From Pseudomonas sp. JM0905a (GTDB lineage: Bacteria; Pseudomonadota; Gammaproteobacteria; Pseudomonadales; Pseudomonadaceae), in the NCBI RefSeq assembly GCF_014700075.1, contig NZ_JACXBU010000001.1, forward strand, positions 434,001-498,000: 64,000 nucleotides of DNA, given 5' to 3'. Below are positions 10,442 through 20,190 of the stretch, piece after piece (positions within the stretch are counted from its first letter, which is position 1; each line of letters begins with the position of its first letter). A program made the translations under genes and the position numbers. Below the pieces are notes generated by a model. It was not told the DNA's origin and made no database searches. It was given only the letters and a program-made list of their open reading frames with translations.

Positions 10442-10498
10442 GGCCGGCCCTGACTGGGCCGGTCCATGACGACCGCGCAACAGGCCCCAAAGGGGCCG
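10442..10498 (+). promoter_or_regulatory. Two GC-rich hairpins in the hisG leader
   Basis: The 89-base murA-hisG gap contains one hairpin at about 10442-10465 (GGCCGGCCC with GGGCCGGTCC, one mismatch or wobble) and another at 10483-10497 (GGCCCC AAA GGGGCC). Neither has a U tract. There is no histidine-rich leader peptide, so an enteric-type his attenuator is not present. Confidence 0.45.
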
Positions 10499-10519
10499 TA
10501 GCCAAGGAAAACCAGTTTC

Positions 10520-11155
10520 ATGCTCACCATCGCGCTGTCCAAGGGCCGCATTCTCGACGATACCCTGCCGTTGCTCGCCGAAGCCGGCATCGTGCCTACC
10601 GAGAATCCGGACAAGAGCCGCAAGCTGATCATCCCCACCACCCAGGAGGATGTGCGCCTGCTCATCGTACGTGCCACTGACGTGCCGACCTATGTCGAGC
10701 ATGGCGCGGCCGATCTCGGCGTTGCCGGCAAGGACGTGCTGATGGAGTACGGTGGCCAGGGCCTGTACGAGCCCCTGGATCTCCGGATCGCCCGCTGCAA
10801 GCTGATGACCGCCGGCGCCATTGGCGCGCCTGAGCCCAAGGGCCGCCTGCGTGTCGCCACCAAGTTCGTCAACGTTGCCAAGCGCTACTACGCCGAACAG
10901 GGCCGCCAGGTCGACGTGATCAAGCTGTACGGCTCGATGGAGCTGGCGCCGCTGGTTGGGCTGGCCGACAAGATCATCGACGTCGTCGACACCGGCAACA
11001 CCCTGCGCGCCAATGGCCTGGAACCCCAGGAACTGATTGCCACCATCAGCTCGCGCCTGATCGTCAACAAGGCATCGATGAAGATGCAGCACGCGCGCAT
11101 CCAGGCGCTGATTGAAGTGCTGCGCAACGCCGTCGAATCCCGACACCAAAGCTGA
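10520..11155 (+). CDS. hisG: ATP phosphoribosyltransferase HisG (short form)
   Basis: 211-residue catalytic subunit that joins ATP and PRPP in the first step of histidine synthesis. It is the short HisG-S form: the C-terminal histidine-binding regulatory domain is missing, so activity and feedback control need the HisZ partner, which is not encoded here. The start [19 protein letters not shown] and the PRPP loop region [15 protein letters not shown] are clear. AAGGAAAACC precedes the ATG. hisD starts 123 bases downstream. Confidence 0.96.
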   Translation: MLTIALSKGRILDDTLPLLAEAGIVPTENPDKSRKLIIPTTQEDVRLLIVRATDVPTYVEHGAADLGVAGKDVLMEYGGQGLYEPLDLRIARCKLMTAGAIGAPEPKGRLRVATKFVNVAKRYYAEQGRQVDVIKLYGSMELAPLVGLADKIIDVVDTGNTLRANGLEPQELIATISSRLIVNKASMKMQHARIQALIEVLRNAVESRHQS

Positions 11156-11278
11156 CACCTTGAGTGCGGCCCTGCGCCGCACGCGCCTATCCGTGTCATA
11201 GCCAATATTCTCGGGTGCCCGCACGGTGGGCTTGCTACTCTAGCGGCGCCCGAGCAATTGCCATTCATGAGGCCCGCT

Positions 11279-12607
11279 ATGACCGCTCCAATCGCAATCC
11301 GTCGACTCAATGCCGCTGATCAGGATTTCGCGCGACACCTGGATCATCTGCTGAGCTGGGAAAGCGTGTCTGACGAAGCGGTCAACCAGCGTGTCCTCGA
11401 CATCATCCAGGCCGTTCGCGAGCGCGGCGATGCTGCCGTGGTCGAGTTTACCCAGCGCTTCGACGGTGTGCAGGCGACCAACATGGCCGACCTGATCCTG
11501 CCGCGTGAACGCCTGGAACTGGCCCTGACCCGCATCACCGTCGAGCAGCGCAAGGCGCTGGAAACCGCTGCCGCTCGTGTGCGCAGCTACCACGAGAAGC
11601 AGAAGCAAGACTCCTGGACCTACACCGAAGCCGACGGCACGGTGTTGGGCCAGCAGGTGACTCCGCTGGATCGCGCCGGCCTTTACGTGCCCGGAGGCAA
11701 GGCGTCCTATCCGTCGTCTGTGCTGATGAACGCGATCCCCGCCAAGGTCGCCGGCGTCGCCGAAGTGGTGATGGTGGTTCCGACGCCGCGTGGCGAAATC
11801 AACGAGATCGTCCTGGCTGCCGCCTGCGTGGCCGGCGTTGACCGCGTCTTCACCATCGGCGGCGCTCAGGCCGTGGCTGCACTGGCCTACGGCACCGAGA
11901 GCGTGCCCCAGGTGGACAAGATCGTCGGCCCGGGCAACATCTACGTTGCCACCGCCAAGCGCCACGTCTTCGGCCAGGTCGGTATCGACATGATCGCTGG
12001 CCCTTCGGAGATCCTCGTGGTCTGCGATGGCGGCACCGATCCTGATTGGATCGCCATGGACCTGTTCTCCCAGGCTGAACACGACGAGGACGCCCAGGCC
12101 ATTCTGGTCAGCCCCGACGCTGCCTTCCTCGACAAGGTGGCCGCCAGCATCGACAAGCTGCTGCCGACCATGGAGCGCGCCGAGATCATCCGTACCTCGC
12201 TGCAGAGCCGTGGTGCGCTGATCCTGGTAGCCGACCAGGCCCAGGCGTGCCAGGTGGCCAATCGTATCGCCCCTGAGCACCTGGAGCTGTCTGTCGCCGA
12301 TCCGCAGGCCTGGCTGCCGCACATTCGCCACGCGGGCGCCATTTTCATGGGGCGTTACACCGCCGAGGCACTGGGCGACTACTGCGCCGGTCCGAACCAC
12401 GTGCTGCCGACTTCCGGTACCGCGCGCTTCTCGTCGCCACTGGGCGTGTACGACTTCCAGAAGCGTTCTTCGATCATCTTCTGCTCGGCCGATGGCGCGT
12501 CCGAACTGGGCAAGACCGCGTCCGTCCTGGCGCGTGGCGAGTCCCTGACCGCCCACGCGCGCAGCGCCGAATACCGCATTGTTTCTAACAAAGGGCAGGG
12601 GGAGTGA
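11279..12607 (+). CDS. hisD: Histidinol dehydrogenase HisD
   Basis: 442-residue zinc enzyme that oxidises histidinol to histidine in two NAD-dependent steps. The signature [21 protein letters not shown] lies in the middle, with [24 protein letters not shown] and the catalytic APEHLEL segment following. The ATG at 11279 ([17 protein letters not shown]) is chosen over 11258 because it fits the family N-terminus, and ATGAGGCCCGCT provides a GAGG site. The stop overlaps a GTG near the start of hisC, so hisDC are coupled. Confidence 0.95.
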   Translation: MTAPIAIRRLNAADQDFARHLDHLLSWESVSDEAVNQRVLDIIQAVRERGDAAVVEFTQRFDGVQATNMADLILPRERLELALTRITVEQRKALETAAARVRSYHEKQKQDSWTYTEADGTVLGQQVTPLDRAGLYVPGGKASYPSSVLMNAIPAKVAGVAEVVMVVPTPRGEINEIVLAAACVAGVDRVFTIGGAQAVAALAYGTESVPQVDKIVGPGNIYVATAKRHVFGQVGIDMIAGPSEILVVCDGGTDPDWIAMDLFSQAEHDEDAQAILVSPDAAFLDKVAASIDKLLPTMERAEIIRTSLQSRGALILVADQAQACQVANRIAPEHLELSVADPQAWLPHIRHAGAIFMGRYTAEALGDYCAGPNHVLPTSGTARFSSPLGVYDFQKRSSIIFCSADGASELGKTASVLARGESLTAHARSAEYRIVSNKGQGE

Positions 12608-12609
12608 GC

Positions 12610-13662
12610 ATGAGCAAGTTCTGGAGTCCCTTCGTCAAGGACCTGGTGCCCTACGTACCTGGCGAGCAGCCGAAGCTGGCAAAGCTGGTCAAGCTGAACA
12701 CCAACGAGAACCCCTATGGCCCGTCGCCCAAGGCGATCGCGGCCATGCAGGCGGAAGTCGGTGACAACCTGCGTCTCTACCCGGACCCCAACAGCGATCG
12801 GCTGAAGCAGGCAGTGGCCGACTACTACGGCGTGCAAACCAATCAGGTGTTCGTCGGCAATGGTTCGGACGAGGTTCTGGCGCACGCGTTCCACGGGCTG
12901 TTCCAGCACGGCAAGCCGCTGCTGTTCCCGGACGTGACCTACAGCTTCTATCCGGTTTACTGCGGTCTCTACGGCATTCCCTTCGAGGCGCTGCCGTTGG
13001 ACGAGCAGTTCCAGATCCGCATCGAAGATTACGCGCGCCCCAATGGCGGCATCATCTTCCCCAACCCCAACGCGCCCACCGGTTGCCTGCTGGCCTTGGA
13101 AGCCATCGAGCGCCTGCTGCAGGTCAACCCGGATACGGTGGTAGTGGTGGATGAGGCCTACATCGACTTCGGAGGCGAAACCGCCATCAGCCTGGTTGAC
13201 CGTTATCCCAACCTGCTGGTCACCCAGACGCTGTCCAAGTCTCGCTCCCTCGCGGGCTTGCGCGTGGGGCTGGCGGTGGGGCATCCGGACCTGATCGAGG
13301 CGCTGGAGCGGATCAAGAACAGCTTCAACTCCTACCCGCTGGACCGCATGGCCATCGTTGGTGCCGCGGTTGCGTTCGAAGACAAGGCCTACTTCGAGGA
13401 AACCTGCCGCAAGGTGATCGACAGCCGCGAGCAACTGGTGGCGGAGCTGGGCAAGCTGGGCTTCGGAGTACTGCCCTCGGCAGCCAACTTCGTCTTCGCC
13501 CGTCACCCGCAGAAGGACGCTGCCGGCATCGCGGCAGGGTTGCGCGAGCAGGGCGTGATCGTTCGTCACTTCAAGCAGGAGCGCATTGCCCAGTTCCTGC
13601 GCATCACCATCGGCACGCCGGAGCAGAACCAGGCACTGCTGGATGCCCTCGGCTCGCTTTGA
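12610..13662 (+). CDS. hisC: Histidinol-phosphate aminotransferase HisC
   Basis: 350-residue PLP-dependent class I/II aminotransferase converting imidazole acetol phosphate and glutamate to histidinol phosphate. The Schiff-base lysine is Lys210 in [14 protein letters not shown], preceded by DEAYIDF and PNPNAPTG. I chose ATG 12610, with GGGAG six bases upstream; a GTG at 12604 overlapping the hisD stop would add two residues. Pseudomonas usually carries a second hisC paralog elsewhere, so this would be hisC1. A terminator follows 18 bases after the stop. Confidence 0.95.
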   Translation: MSKFWSPFVKDLVPYVPGEQPKLAKLVKLNTNENPYGPSPKAIAAMQAEVGDNLRLYPDPNSDRLKQAVADYYGVQTNQVFVGNGSDEVLAHAFHGLFQHGKPLLFPDVTYSFYPVYCGLYGIPFEALPLDEQFQIRIEDYARPNGGIIFPNPNAPTGCLLALEAIERLLQVNPDTVVVVDEAYIDFGGETAISLVDRYPNLLVTQTLSKSRSLAGLRVGLAVGHPDLIEALERIKNSFNSYPLDRMAIVGAAVAFEDKAYFEETCRKVIDSREQLVAELGKLGFGVLPSAANFVFARHPQKDAAGIAAGLREQGVIVRHFKQERIAQFLRITIGTPEQNQALLDALGSL

Positions 13663-13680
13663 GTCGCACGCAAATGAAAG

Positions 13681-13714
13681 AAGCCGAGCGCGGGTCACCG
13701 CCTCGGCTTTTTTC
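13681..13714 (+). terminator. Terminator after hisC (convergent with the DUF4198 gene)
   Basis: AGCCGAG (13682-13688) pairs with CTCGGCT (13702-13708), followed by a T run. The minus strand has a weaker U-rich tail, so the hairpin may serve both directions. Confidence 0.8.
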
Positions 13715-13722
13715 TTGCCCGC

Positions 13723-14451
13723 TTACTCGTGGTGGGGCGCGCCGAGGAAGGTCAGCGAGCTGAACAGGCCTTGCTGTTTGACGTCGGGATCATTCGGCGT
13801 ATCCAGGGTCACCTGGGCTGCAATGATGTTCAGCCCGGCATTGCGCACCATGACCTGGGCACGGCCCTGGGCATCGGTCTTCGCACTGACGGCATCAGGC
13901 TCGCCACGATAATCGCCGATCAGTTCGACACCGGCTGCCGGCTTGCCATCGAGCAGGACCTTCACGGGCAGCGGTTTTCCCGGCCCGACTTCCAGGGGAT
14001 CGACTTCCGGCACGATAGCCAGGCGGATGCGCTCGAGCTCCGGCAGCTGGGCGCCGGGTTGATAGAAGGCCAGGCTGTACTTCCAGGTATGAATGGACGC
14101 GACCGCGCCGGGCACCTGCCTTTGGCCCTGGTTGACCCACTGCTTGTCGGCAGTTTGCGACCAGGGGCCGTTATCCAAGGCCACGGCCAGGGTCGCCGCG
14201 GCTTTCAGGGGCTTGAGTCGAGCGTGATCCGCAAGGCGCTCGACGGTTACCGGGATCATCCGGCCTTGGCCGTCGAAGGCCCAGGCGCCGCTGACTTTCT
14301 CAGCCTTGAATACGTCGTCTTCGGCGCCATGGCCGTAGATCACTTCGATGTTGCCGCGCCGCTGTTCGGTCCACAGGCCGTGGGCTTGCACGTTGCCGGC
14401 GAAGAAGGCGGCGAGGATGGGAGTGACGAGGAAGCGTTTATCCAGTCGCAT
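13723..14451 (-). CDS. DUF4198 (COG5266) periplasmic protein, candidate metal-binding partner of the TonB receptor
   Basis: 242-residue exported protein. A signal peptide ends VQA at residue 23, so the mature chain would begin with histidine (HGLWTEQ). DUF4198/COG5266 proteins typically start this way and have been annotated as periplasmic components of cobalt/nickel-type uptake, but their biochemistry is poorly known. The core pattern VEVGPGKPLPVKVLLDGKPAAG... and GRAQVMVRNAGL suggests an Ig-like, transthyretin-like fold. The protein ends APHHE, placing two histidines at the C-terminus. It starts 12 bases after the TonB receptor stop with AAGGAAC before the ATG, so the two are almost certainly co-transcribed. 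Metal binding is inference from family, termini and the Zur-like box upstream of the operon. Confidence 0.8.
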   Translation of the reverse strand: MRLDKRFLVTPILAAFFAGNVQAHGLWTEQRRGNIEVIYGHGAEDDVFKAEKVSGAWAFDGQGRMIPVTVERLADHARLKPLKAAATLAVALDNGPWSQTADKQWVNQGQRQVPGAVASIHTWKYSLAFYQPGAQLPELERIRLAIVPEVDPLEVGPGKPLPVKVLLDGKPAAGVELIGDYRGEPDAVSAKTDAQGRAQVMVRNAGLNIIAAQVTLDTPNDPDVKQQGLFSSLTFLGAPHHE

Positions 14452-14463
14452 GGAGGTTCCTTT

Positions 14464-16563
14464 TCAGAGGTCGAGGGTGAGGCTGAGGTTGAAGTTGCGA
14501 GGCTCGCCCGGCATGACCCAGACGCTGTTGTAGGAGCGTTCGTAGTACTTGCGGTCGAAGAGGTTGTTGAGATTCAGGCCGACCGTTACCCGCTCGCTGG
14601 CCTTGTAGTGGGCGAGCAGGTCGACGGTGCTGTAAGCGGGCAGTTCGAACTGGCTGCCGGCCTGCCCGGAACGGTCGCCGACATGATTGAAGGCGGCGCC
14701 GATATCCGAGCCGCGCAGGTGGCCGTCCTGGAATTCGTAGACGGCGAGCAGGCTACCGCTGTGCTGTGGAACGCCCAGCAAACGGCTGCCTTCGTGGAGC
14801 ACGTTGTCCCTGGTGACTTCGGCGTCGATGTAGGCATAGGCGCCAATGATCCGCAGGGCATCCGTCAACTGGCCGCTGACCTGCAGGTCCAGGCCCTGGC
14901 TGCGTGCCCGGCCGGCAGCAATGCTCTGCCCCGGCTGGTTCGGGTCTGCGGTCAGCACGTTCTCCTTGTCGATGTGGAAGAGCGCGACCGTGGCACCGAG
15001 GCGACCTTCCAGCAGGTCGAGCTTCAGTCCGGCTTCCTTGCCCAGTCCTTTCTCGGGTTCGAAAACGGTGCCCTGGCTGCCAATGGTGTTGGGTTTGACC
15101 GAGGTGGCTGCGTTGGCGAACAGCCCGATCTCCGGCGTCAGCTGGTAGAGCAGGCCGCTACGCAGCGTCAGGCTGTCCTTTTGCTGGTCGTTGCGAACGC
15201 GGGTGGTGCGATTTTGTGCGGACTGTTCGAAATGCTCGAAGCGTGCGCCGATCAAACCCTTCCAGCCACCACCGAAGTCGATCTGGTCCTGAAGGTTCAG
15301 TGCGTGGCTTTCCACCTGCTCGAAGAAGTCGTTGGGATTGACCAGTGCCGGCTTCGGCTTGCCATACACCGGGTTGTAGATGTCTTGGCCGTAGTCCAGG
15401 GAAGCGAGGCTCTGTGGATATTTCTGGCTGTTGCGGTAGTTCTCGTACTCCAGTCCGGAGAGGGTCTGGTGCAGCCAGCTGCCGGTCTCGAACAGGCCGT
15501 GCAGTTCCAGTTGGGTAATGCTGTCGTTCCACTCGAAGTCGCGTTGCCGATAGAAGCGGCTGACCTGGTTGCCGATCAGCCGTGACGCTTCCGTGGCGTT
15601 GCCCTGCAGGTGTCCCTGGGCGTAGTGATTGGCCAGGCGGATCTTCCATGTCTCGTCGAGATGGTGTTCAAGGCTGGCCTGGAGCATCTGGTTGCGGTTG
15701 CGGATATCACCGTCATTGGGCTCGCCAAGGAAAGTGGAGCGCTTGACCGCGCCCATTTCGCCGCTGACTGCGGGAATGCCGCGATCGAACACTGACTCGT
15801 GCTGGACGAATTCGGTTTCCAGCAGCAAGCGGGTATCGGGGCTCGGTTGCCAGCTCAGGGACGGGCTGACCACCAGACGCTGGTTGCCGACATGGTCACG
15901 GAAGCTGCCGTTGTCCTCCGTCGCCAGATTGATGCGTGAAAGCAGCTGGCCCGCGTCGTCGAGCGGAGCGTTGACGTCCAGGCTGGCGCGATAGCGATCC
16001 TGGCTTCCCGCGCCGGCCTTGAAACGGGAGAAGGTTTCGGCCTGGGGTTTCTTGGTGACGATATTCACCGTGCCACCCGGATCGCCTCGGCCATAGAGGC
16101 TGGCGGCGGGCCCCTTGAGCACGTCGATGCGCTCGATTCCGGACGCGTCCGGCGAGCTGTAGCTGCCGCGATTGATGGCAAAGCCATTCTTGTACAGCTC
16201 GCCGGTGGTGAAGCCGCGAATGCTGTAGGAGAGGAAGGTCAGCCCGCCAAAGTTGTTCTGCCGCGATACACCGCCGGCGAAATCCAGTGCACGGTCGAGT
16301 CGGGTGATGTCCAGGTCATTCAGCACCTGCGCCGGCACCACGCTGATGGCCTGGGGAATGTCGCGGATATCGGTATCGGTGCGGGTGGCGCCGGCCGAGC
16401 GGGTGGCGCGATAGCCCTGTACCGGGCCGTCGGCGCTTTCCTGGCGGCGGCTATCTATCTGGATGTCATCCAACAACAGGGGGCGGGCGGTTTCGGCGGC
16501 GGTGGCTTCACCCAGGAGGCTCAACAGCAGTCCGGTGGCCGGTGCAAGGTGACGGGGAGGCAT
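14464..16563 (-). CDS. TonB-dependent outer-membrane receptor (siderophore-receptor family)
   Basis: 699-residue outer-membrane receptor. A short signal peptide (LAPATGLLLSLLGEATAAE) leads into a plug domain at about residues 60-165 with RDIPQAISVVPAQVLNDL, IERIDVLKGPAASLYGRGDP and GGTVNIVTKKP; the beta barrel fills the rest and ends LSLTLDL rather than with the usual terminal aromatic residue. There is no N-terminal STN signalling domain, so it is not a FecA/FpvA-type transducer. Sequence class points to siderophore receptors, but the operator-like site upstream resembles Zur rather than Fur and the co-transcribed gene is DUF4198, which makes zinc or a zinc metallophore a reasonable substrate guess. 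The extracellular loops are not strikingly histidine-rich, unlike ZnuD. The pair interrupts the hisC-algW order I expect for Pseudomonas. Confidence 0.9.
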   Translation of the reverse strand: MPPRHLAPATGLLLSLLGEATAAETARPLLLDDIQIDSRRQESADGPVQGYRATRSAGATRTDTDIRDIPQAISVVPAQVLNDLDITRLDRALDFAGGVSRQNNFGGLTFLSYSIRGFTTGELYKNGFAINRGSYSSPDASGIERIDVLKGPAASLYGRGDPGGTVNIVTKKPQAETFSRFKAGAGSQDRYRASLDVNAPLDDAGQLLSRINLATEDNGSFRDHVGNQRLVVSPSLSWQPSPDTRLLLETEFVQHESVFDRGIPAVSGEMGAVKRSTFLGEPNDGDIRNRNQMLQASLEHHLDETWKIRLANHYAQGHLQGNATEASRLIGNQVSRFYRQRDFEWNDSITQLELHGLFETGSWLHQTLSGLEYENYRNSQKYPQSLASLDYGQDIYNPVYGKPKPALVNPNDFFEQVESHALNLQDQIDFGGGWKGLIGARFEHFEQSAQNRTTRVRNDQQKDSLTLRSGLLYQLTPEIGLFANAATSVKPNTIGSQGTVFEPEKGLGKEAGLKLDLLEGRLGATVALFHIDKENVLTADPNQPGQSIAAGRARSQGLDLQVSGQLTDALRIIGAYAYIDAEVTRDNVLHEGSRLLGVPQHSGSLLAVYEFQDGHLRGSDIGAAFNHVGDRSGQAGSQFELPAYSTVDLLAHYKASERVTVGLNLNNLFDRKYYERSYNSVWVMPGEPRNFNLSLTLDL

Positions 16564-16578
16564 CGAATGATCTCAAAA

Positions 16579-16599
16579 ATATGTAATAACATAACATTT
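16579..16599 (-). promoter_or_regulatory. Candidate Zur operator upstream of the TonB receptor
   Basis: The minus strand begins AAATGTTAT and continues to TTACAT, ending 15 bases before the receptor ATG. Against the gammaproteobacterial Zur consensus half-sites (AAATGTTAT / ATAACATTT around a short centre) I count 17 of 20 defined positions matching. It is strongly AT-rich in a GC-rich neighbourhood. A GAGAATGG stretch nearby is too poor to be a Fur box. Confidence 0.65.
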
Positions 16600-16660
16600 T
16601 GTGAGATGAGAATGGTTCCTGTCCAGTGTCGGAGTGATCTTGCGTCAGAATGCAGAAACG

Positions 16661-16684
16661 AAAACGGCGCCCGAAGGCGCCGTT
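16661..16684 (-). terminator. Terminator of algW
   Basis: On the minus strand AAACGGCGCC-TTCG-GGCGCCGTTT forms a stable tetraloop hairpin followed by TCGTTTC. It lies just after the algW stop and isolates algW from the TonB receptor operon. Confidence 0.85.
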
Positions 16685-16692
16685 TCAGCTGA

Positions 16693-17844
<1,152 letters not shown>

Positions 17845-17955
17845 CGAGGGAGAATCCTGAGGGTTGCGGGGGGCAGGGGTGCCCCTTAAGGTGGCGCCAT
17901 TATACGAGGGCGCTCGTTAAAAACGAGTCGTCCGCAACAGCTTGTGAGGAATGCC

Positions 17956-18714
17956 ATGGCCATTGCCCTGAACACTCTGGTGGAAGAAGCGGACCGCTAT
18001 CTGAACGCTTCGCGCATCCAGGATTACTGCCCCAACGGCCTGCAGGTCGAGGGGCGTCCGCAGGTCAGCCGGATCGTCACTGGCGTCACCGCCAGCCAGG
18101 CGCTGCTGGACGCTGCCGTGGAAGCCGAGGCGGACGTGGTGCTGGTGCACCACGGCTACTTCTGGAAGGGCGAGAACCCCTGTGTCGTGGGCATGAAGCA
18201 GCGCCGGCTGAAGACCCTGCTGGCCAACGACGTCAGTCTGCTTGCCTACCATTTGCCGCTGGATCTGCATCCGGACGTGGGAAACAACGTCCAGTTGGCG
18301 CGTCAACTCGACATCATCGTCGAAGGCCCGCTGGAGCCGGATAACCCGCGGACCGTCGGGCTGATCGGTTCCCTGGCTGAACCCATGACTGCCCGCGACT
18401 TCGCCCGCCGTGTATGCGAGGTGCTCGGGCGCGAACCCCTCTTGGTGGAGGGCGATCGCATGATCAGTCGCATCGGCTGGTGCACCGGCGGCGGTCAGGG
18501 CTATATCGATCAGGCGATTGCTGCGGGTGTCGATGCCTATCTCACTGGCGAAGTCTCCGAACAGACCGTGCACAGTGCGCGGGAGAACGGCGTCAGCTTC
18601 ATCGCCGCCGGCCACCATGCCACCGAGCGCTATGGTGTGCAGGCGCTAGGCGACTACCTGGCCAAGCGCTTCGCCATCGAGCACTTGTTCATCGACTGCG
18701 CCAATCCCGCCTGA
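17956..18714 (+). CDS. Nif3-like dinuclear metal centre protein
   Basis: 252-residue member of the NIF3/YbgI (DUF34) family, toroidal hexamers binding two metals per subunit. Metal-ligand motifs are visible: the histidine pair in LVHHGYFWKGENP, LPLDLHPDVGNN, and the C-terminal GHHATERYGVQALG. A GTP cyclohydrolase or metal-chaperone role has been suggested for the family, but the biochemical function is unsettled. I chose ATG 17956, with GAGGA five bases upstream; a GTG at 17944 would add four residues. Confidence 0.9.
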   Translation: MAIALNTLVEEADRYLNASRIQDYCPNGLQVEGRPQVSRIVTGVTASQALLDAAVEAEADVVLVHHGYFWKGENPCVVGMKQRRLKTLLANDVSLLAYHLPLDLHPDVGNNVQLARQLDIIVEGPLEPDNPRTVGLIGSLAEPMTARDFARRVCEVLGREPLLVEGDRMISRIGWCTGGGQGYIDQAIAAGVDAYLTGEVSEQTVHSARENGVSFIAAGHHATERYGVQALGDYLAKRFAIEHLFIDCANPA

Positions 18715-18727
18715 ATTCGTAGGGCAG

Positions 18728-18761
18728 AAAAAACGGCCGGCTCAGTGAGCCGGCCGTTTTT
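18728..18761. terminator. Bidirectional terminator between the Nif3-like gene and mltB
   Basis: AAAACGGCCGGCTCA and TGAGCCGGCCGTTTT form a near-perfect 15-base-pair stem with one loop base and A/T runs on both sides; the right edge touches the mltB stop codon. Confidence 0.9.
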
Positions 18762-19858
18762 CATCGGGAGCCGTGACGTTGGCTATCTACTGCCTTGCCC
18801 AGTTCCCACACCGCCATGGCGTAGTGTGTGCTGTGGTTATAGCGGGTGATCACGTAGAAATTCGGTAGGCCGTACCAGTACTGGTAGGTGTTGCCCATGT
18901 CCAGGCGCAGCAGGCTGGCGCTTTGGTGATTACCGAGTGAACTCTGCGGCCGGAGCCCGGCTGCAGTCATCACACTGATCGGATACCGGGTCTCGAAACC
19001 GTTTTCCAGCGAGCGCGCCTGGCCGGTGGCGCGCACGGCCACGGTGTCGCCGGTGATCCAGCCATGCTGCTTGAAGTAATTGGCCACGCTGCCGATTGCA
19101 TCGCGGGGGTTCCACAGGTCTCGTTGTCCGTCGCCATCGAAGTCCACGGCATATTGGGTGAAGGACGACGGCATGAACTGTCCGTAGCCCATCGCGCCGG
19201 CGTAGGAGCCGCGCATCGACAGCGGGTCCTCACCTTCCTTGCGCGCTTGCAGGAGAAACTGCTCCAGTTCACCGCTGAAGAACTCGGCGCGGCGAGGGTA
19301 AGAGAAGGCAAGGGTAGCCAGCGCGTCGATGATCCGTGTTTTGCCCATCACACGTCCCCAACGCGTCTCCACGCCGATGATGCCGACAATGATTTCCGGC
19401 GGTACGCCGTACGTGTGGAAGGCGCGCTCCAGATCAGCTTCGTACTGGTCCCAGAACAACACGCCATTGCGCACGTTGCCTGGTGTGATGAACTTCTTCC
19501 GGTAGCGTAGCCAGGCGCCGTTGGGGCCGCTGGGCGGTGTGTAGGTGGGCGCCTGGCGGTCCATCAGGCGGATCACCCAATCAAGTTCGCGGGTTTGGGC
19601 GAGCAGGTCCTGCAGGTGCTGGCGATTGAAGTCGTGCTGGCTGACCATGCGATCAATGAAGCGCTGGGCGCTGAGGTTGCCCGCGAAATCACCGCGCAGC
19701 GGCGTGATCGGTTGCACCGAATCGAATGCCGGACGGGCGGTGGGGGTGATGAGCGCCGGTTGCTTTGGCTTCTGGACCGGCTGCGGGACGGGAGTTGGTT
19801 TGCTGCTGCATGCGGAGATCAGGACGAACAAAGGCAGGGCGTAAGCGACGCGGCGCAT
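18761..19858 (-). CDS. mltB: Membrane-bound lytic murein transglycosylase B (MltB)
   Basis: 365-residue outer-membrane lipoprotein that cleaves the MurNAc-GlcNAc bond with 1,6-anhydro product formation. The lipobox LISAC places the lipidated cysteine at residue 17. The GH103 catalytic glutamate is Glu164 in GIIGVETRWGRV, and the GAMGYGQFMPSSF segment is the family substrate-binding signature. I start at ATG 19858 because it gives a proper lipoprotein signal (MRRVAYALPLFVLISAC); an upstream ATG would bury it behind 38 implausible residues. Convergent with the Nif3-like gene. Confidence 0.94.
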   Translation of the reverse strand: MRRVAYALPLFVLISACSSKPTPVPQPVQKPKQPALITPTARPAFDSVQPITPLRGDFAGNLSAQRFIDRMVSQHDFNRQHLQDLLAQTRELDWVIRLMDRQAPTYTPPSGPNGAWLRYRKKFITPGNVRNGVLFWDQYEADLERAFHTYGVPPEIIVGIIGVETRWGRVMGKTRIIDALATLAFSYPRRAEFFSGELEQFLLQARKEGEDPLSMRGSYAGAMGYGQFMPSSFTQYAVDFDGDGQRDLWNPRDAIGSVANYFKQHGWITGDTVAVRATGQARSLENGFETRYPISVMTAAGLRPQSSLGNHQSASLLRLDMGNTYQYWYGLPNFYVITRYNHSTHYAMAVWELGKAVDSQRHGSR

Positions 19859-20070
19859 GGGAAGTCTTTCGGGGCAGGAAAATGTGCCGGCTATGCTATC
19901 GCAGTGCTGCGCAGGTACAAGCTGCGGGGTGAATGAACCTCGCTGCCGCTGTCGTGCTCCTGGCAGAAGCACGGAGAGGGGCGAGCTGCCGATCTGCTTC
20001 GCCCTTCGAGGCTGTCTAGCAGCTCGGATGGAATGGCCCTGGCAGCCTCACTGCCACTGAATTCGTACGG
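19859..20070. other. First part of the mltB-cysD intergenic region
   Basis: The gap between mltB and cysD is 332 bases. I see no gene or strong terminator in this part; it presumably holds the divergent mltB promoter (a TAGCAT-like -10 on the minus strand near 19892) and upstream regulatory DNA for cysD. The remaining 120 bases are described with the cysD promoter. Confidence 0.5.
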
Positions 20071-20134
20071 CTATATAAGTATATTTTTTCGGTATAACCC
20101 GTCCCCCTGTTAGAGCCTTGCGCTGTGATAGAGT
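20071..20134 (+). promoter_or_regulatory. Candidate CysB-activated promoter region of cysD
   Basis: An AT-rich island (CTATATAAGTATATTTTTTC at 20071-20090, continuing GGTATAAC) stands out in GC-rich DNA about 100 bases before cysD. A TAGAGT at 20129-20134 could be the -10, with no good -35, as expected for an activator-dependent promoter; the island would then centre near -55. CysB (with O-/N-acetylserine) is the known activator of cysD-cysN in gammaproteobacteria. The binding site itself is inferred. Confidence 0.4.
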
Positions 20135-20190
20135 GCCCGTTCGTCCACGGCCCGCCGGCCGTCGTATCAGAAAGACCTTCGTGAGTAGCC

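Noticed and set aside
16601-16620. Fur box upstream of the TonB receptor
   Set aside because: GAGATGAGAATGG matches the Fur consensus poorly and is not palindromic; the adjacent site fits Zur far better.
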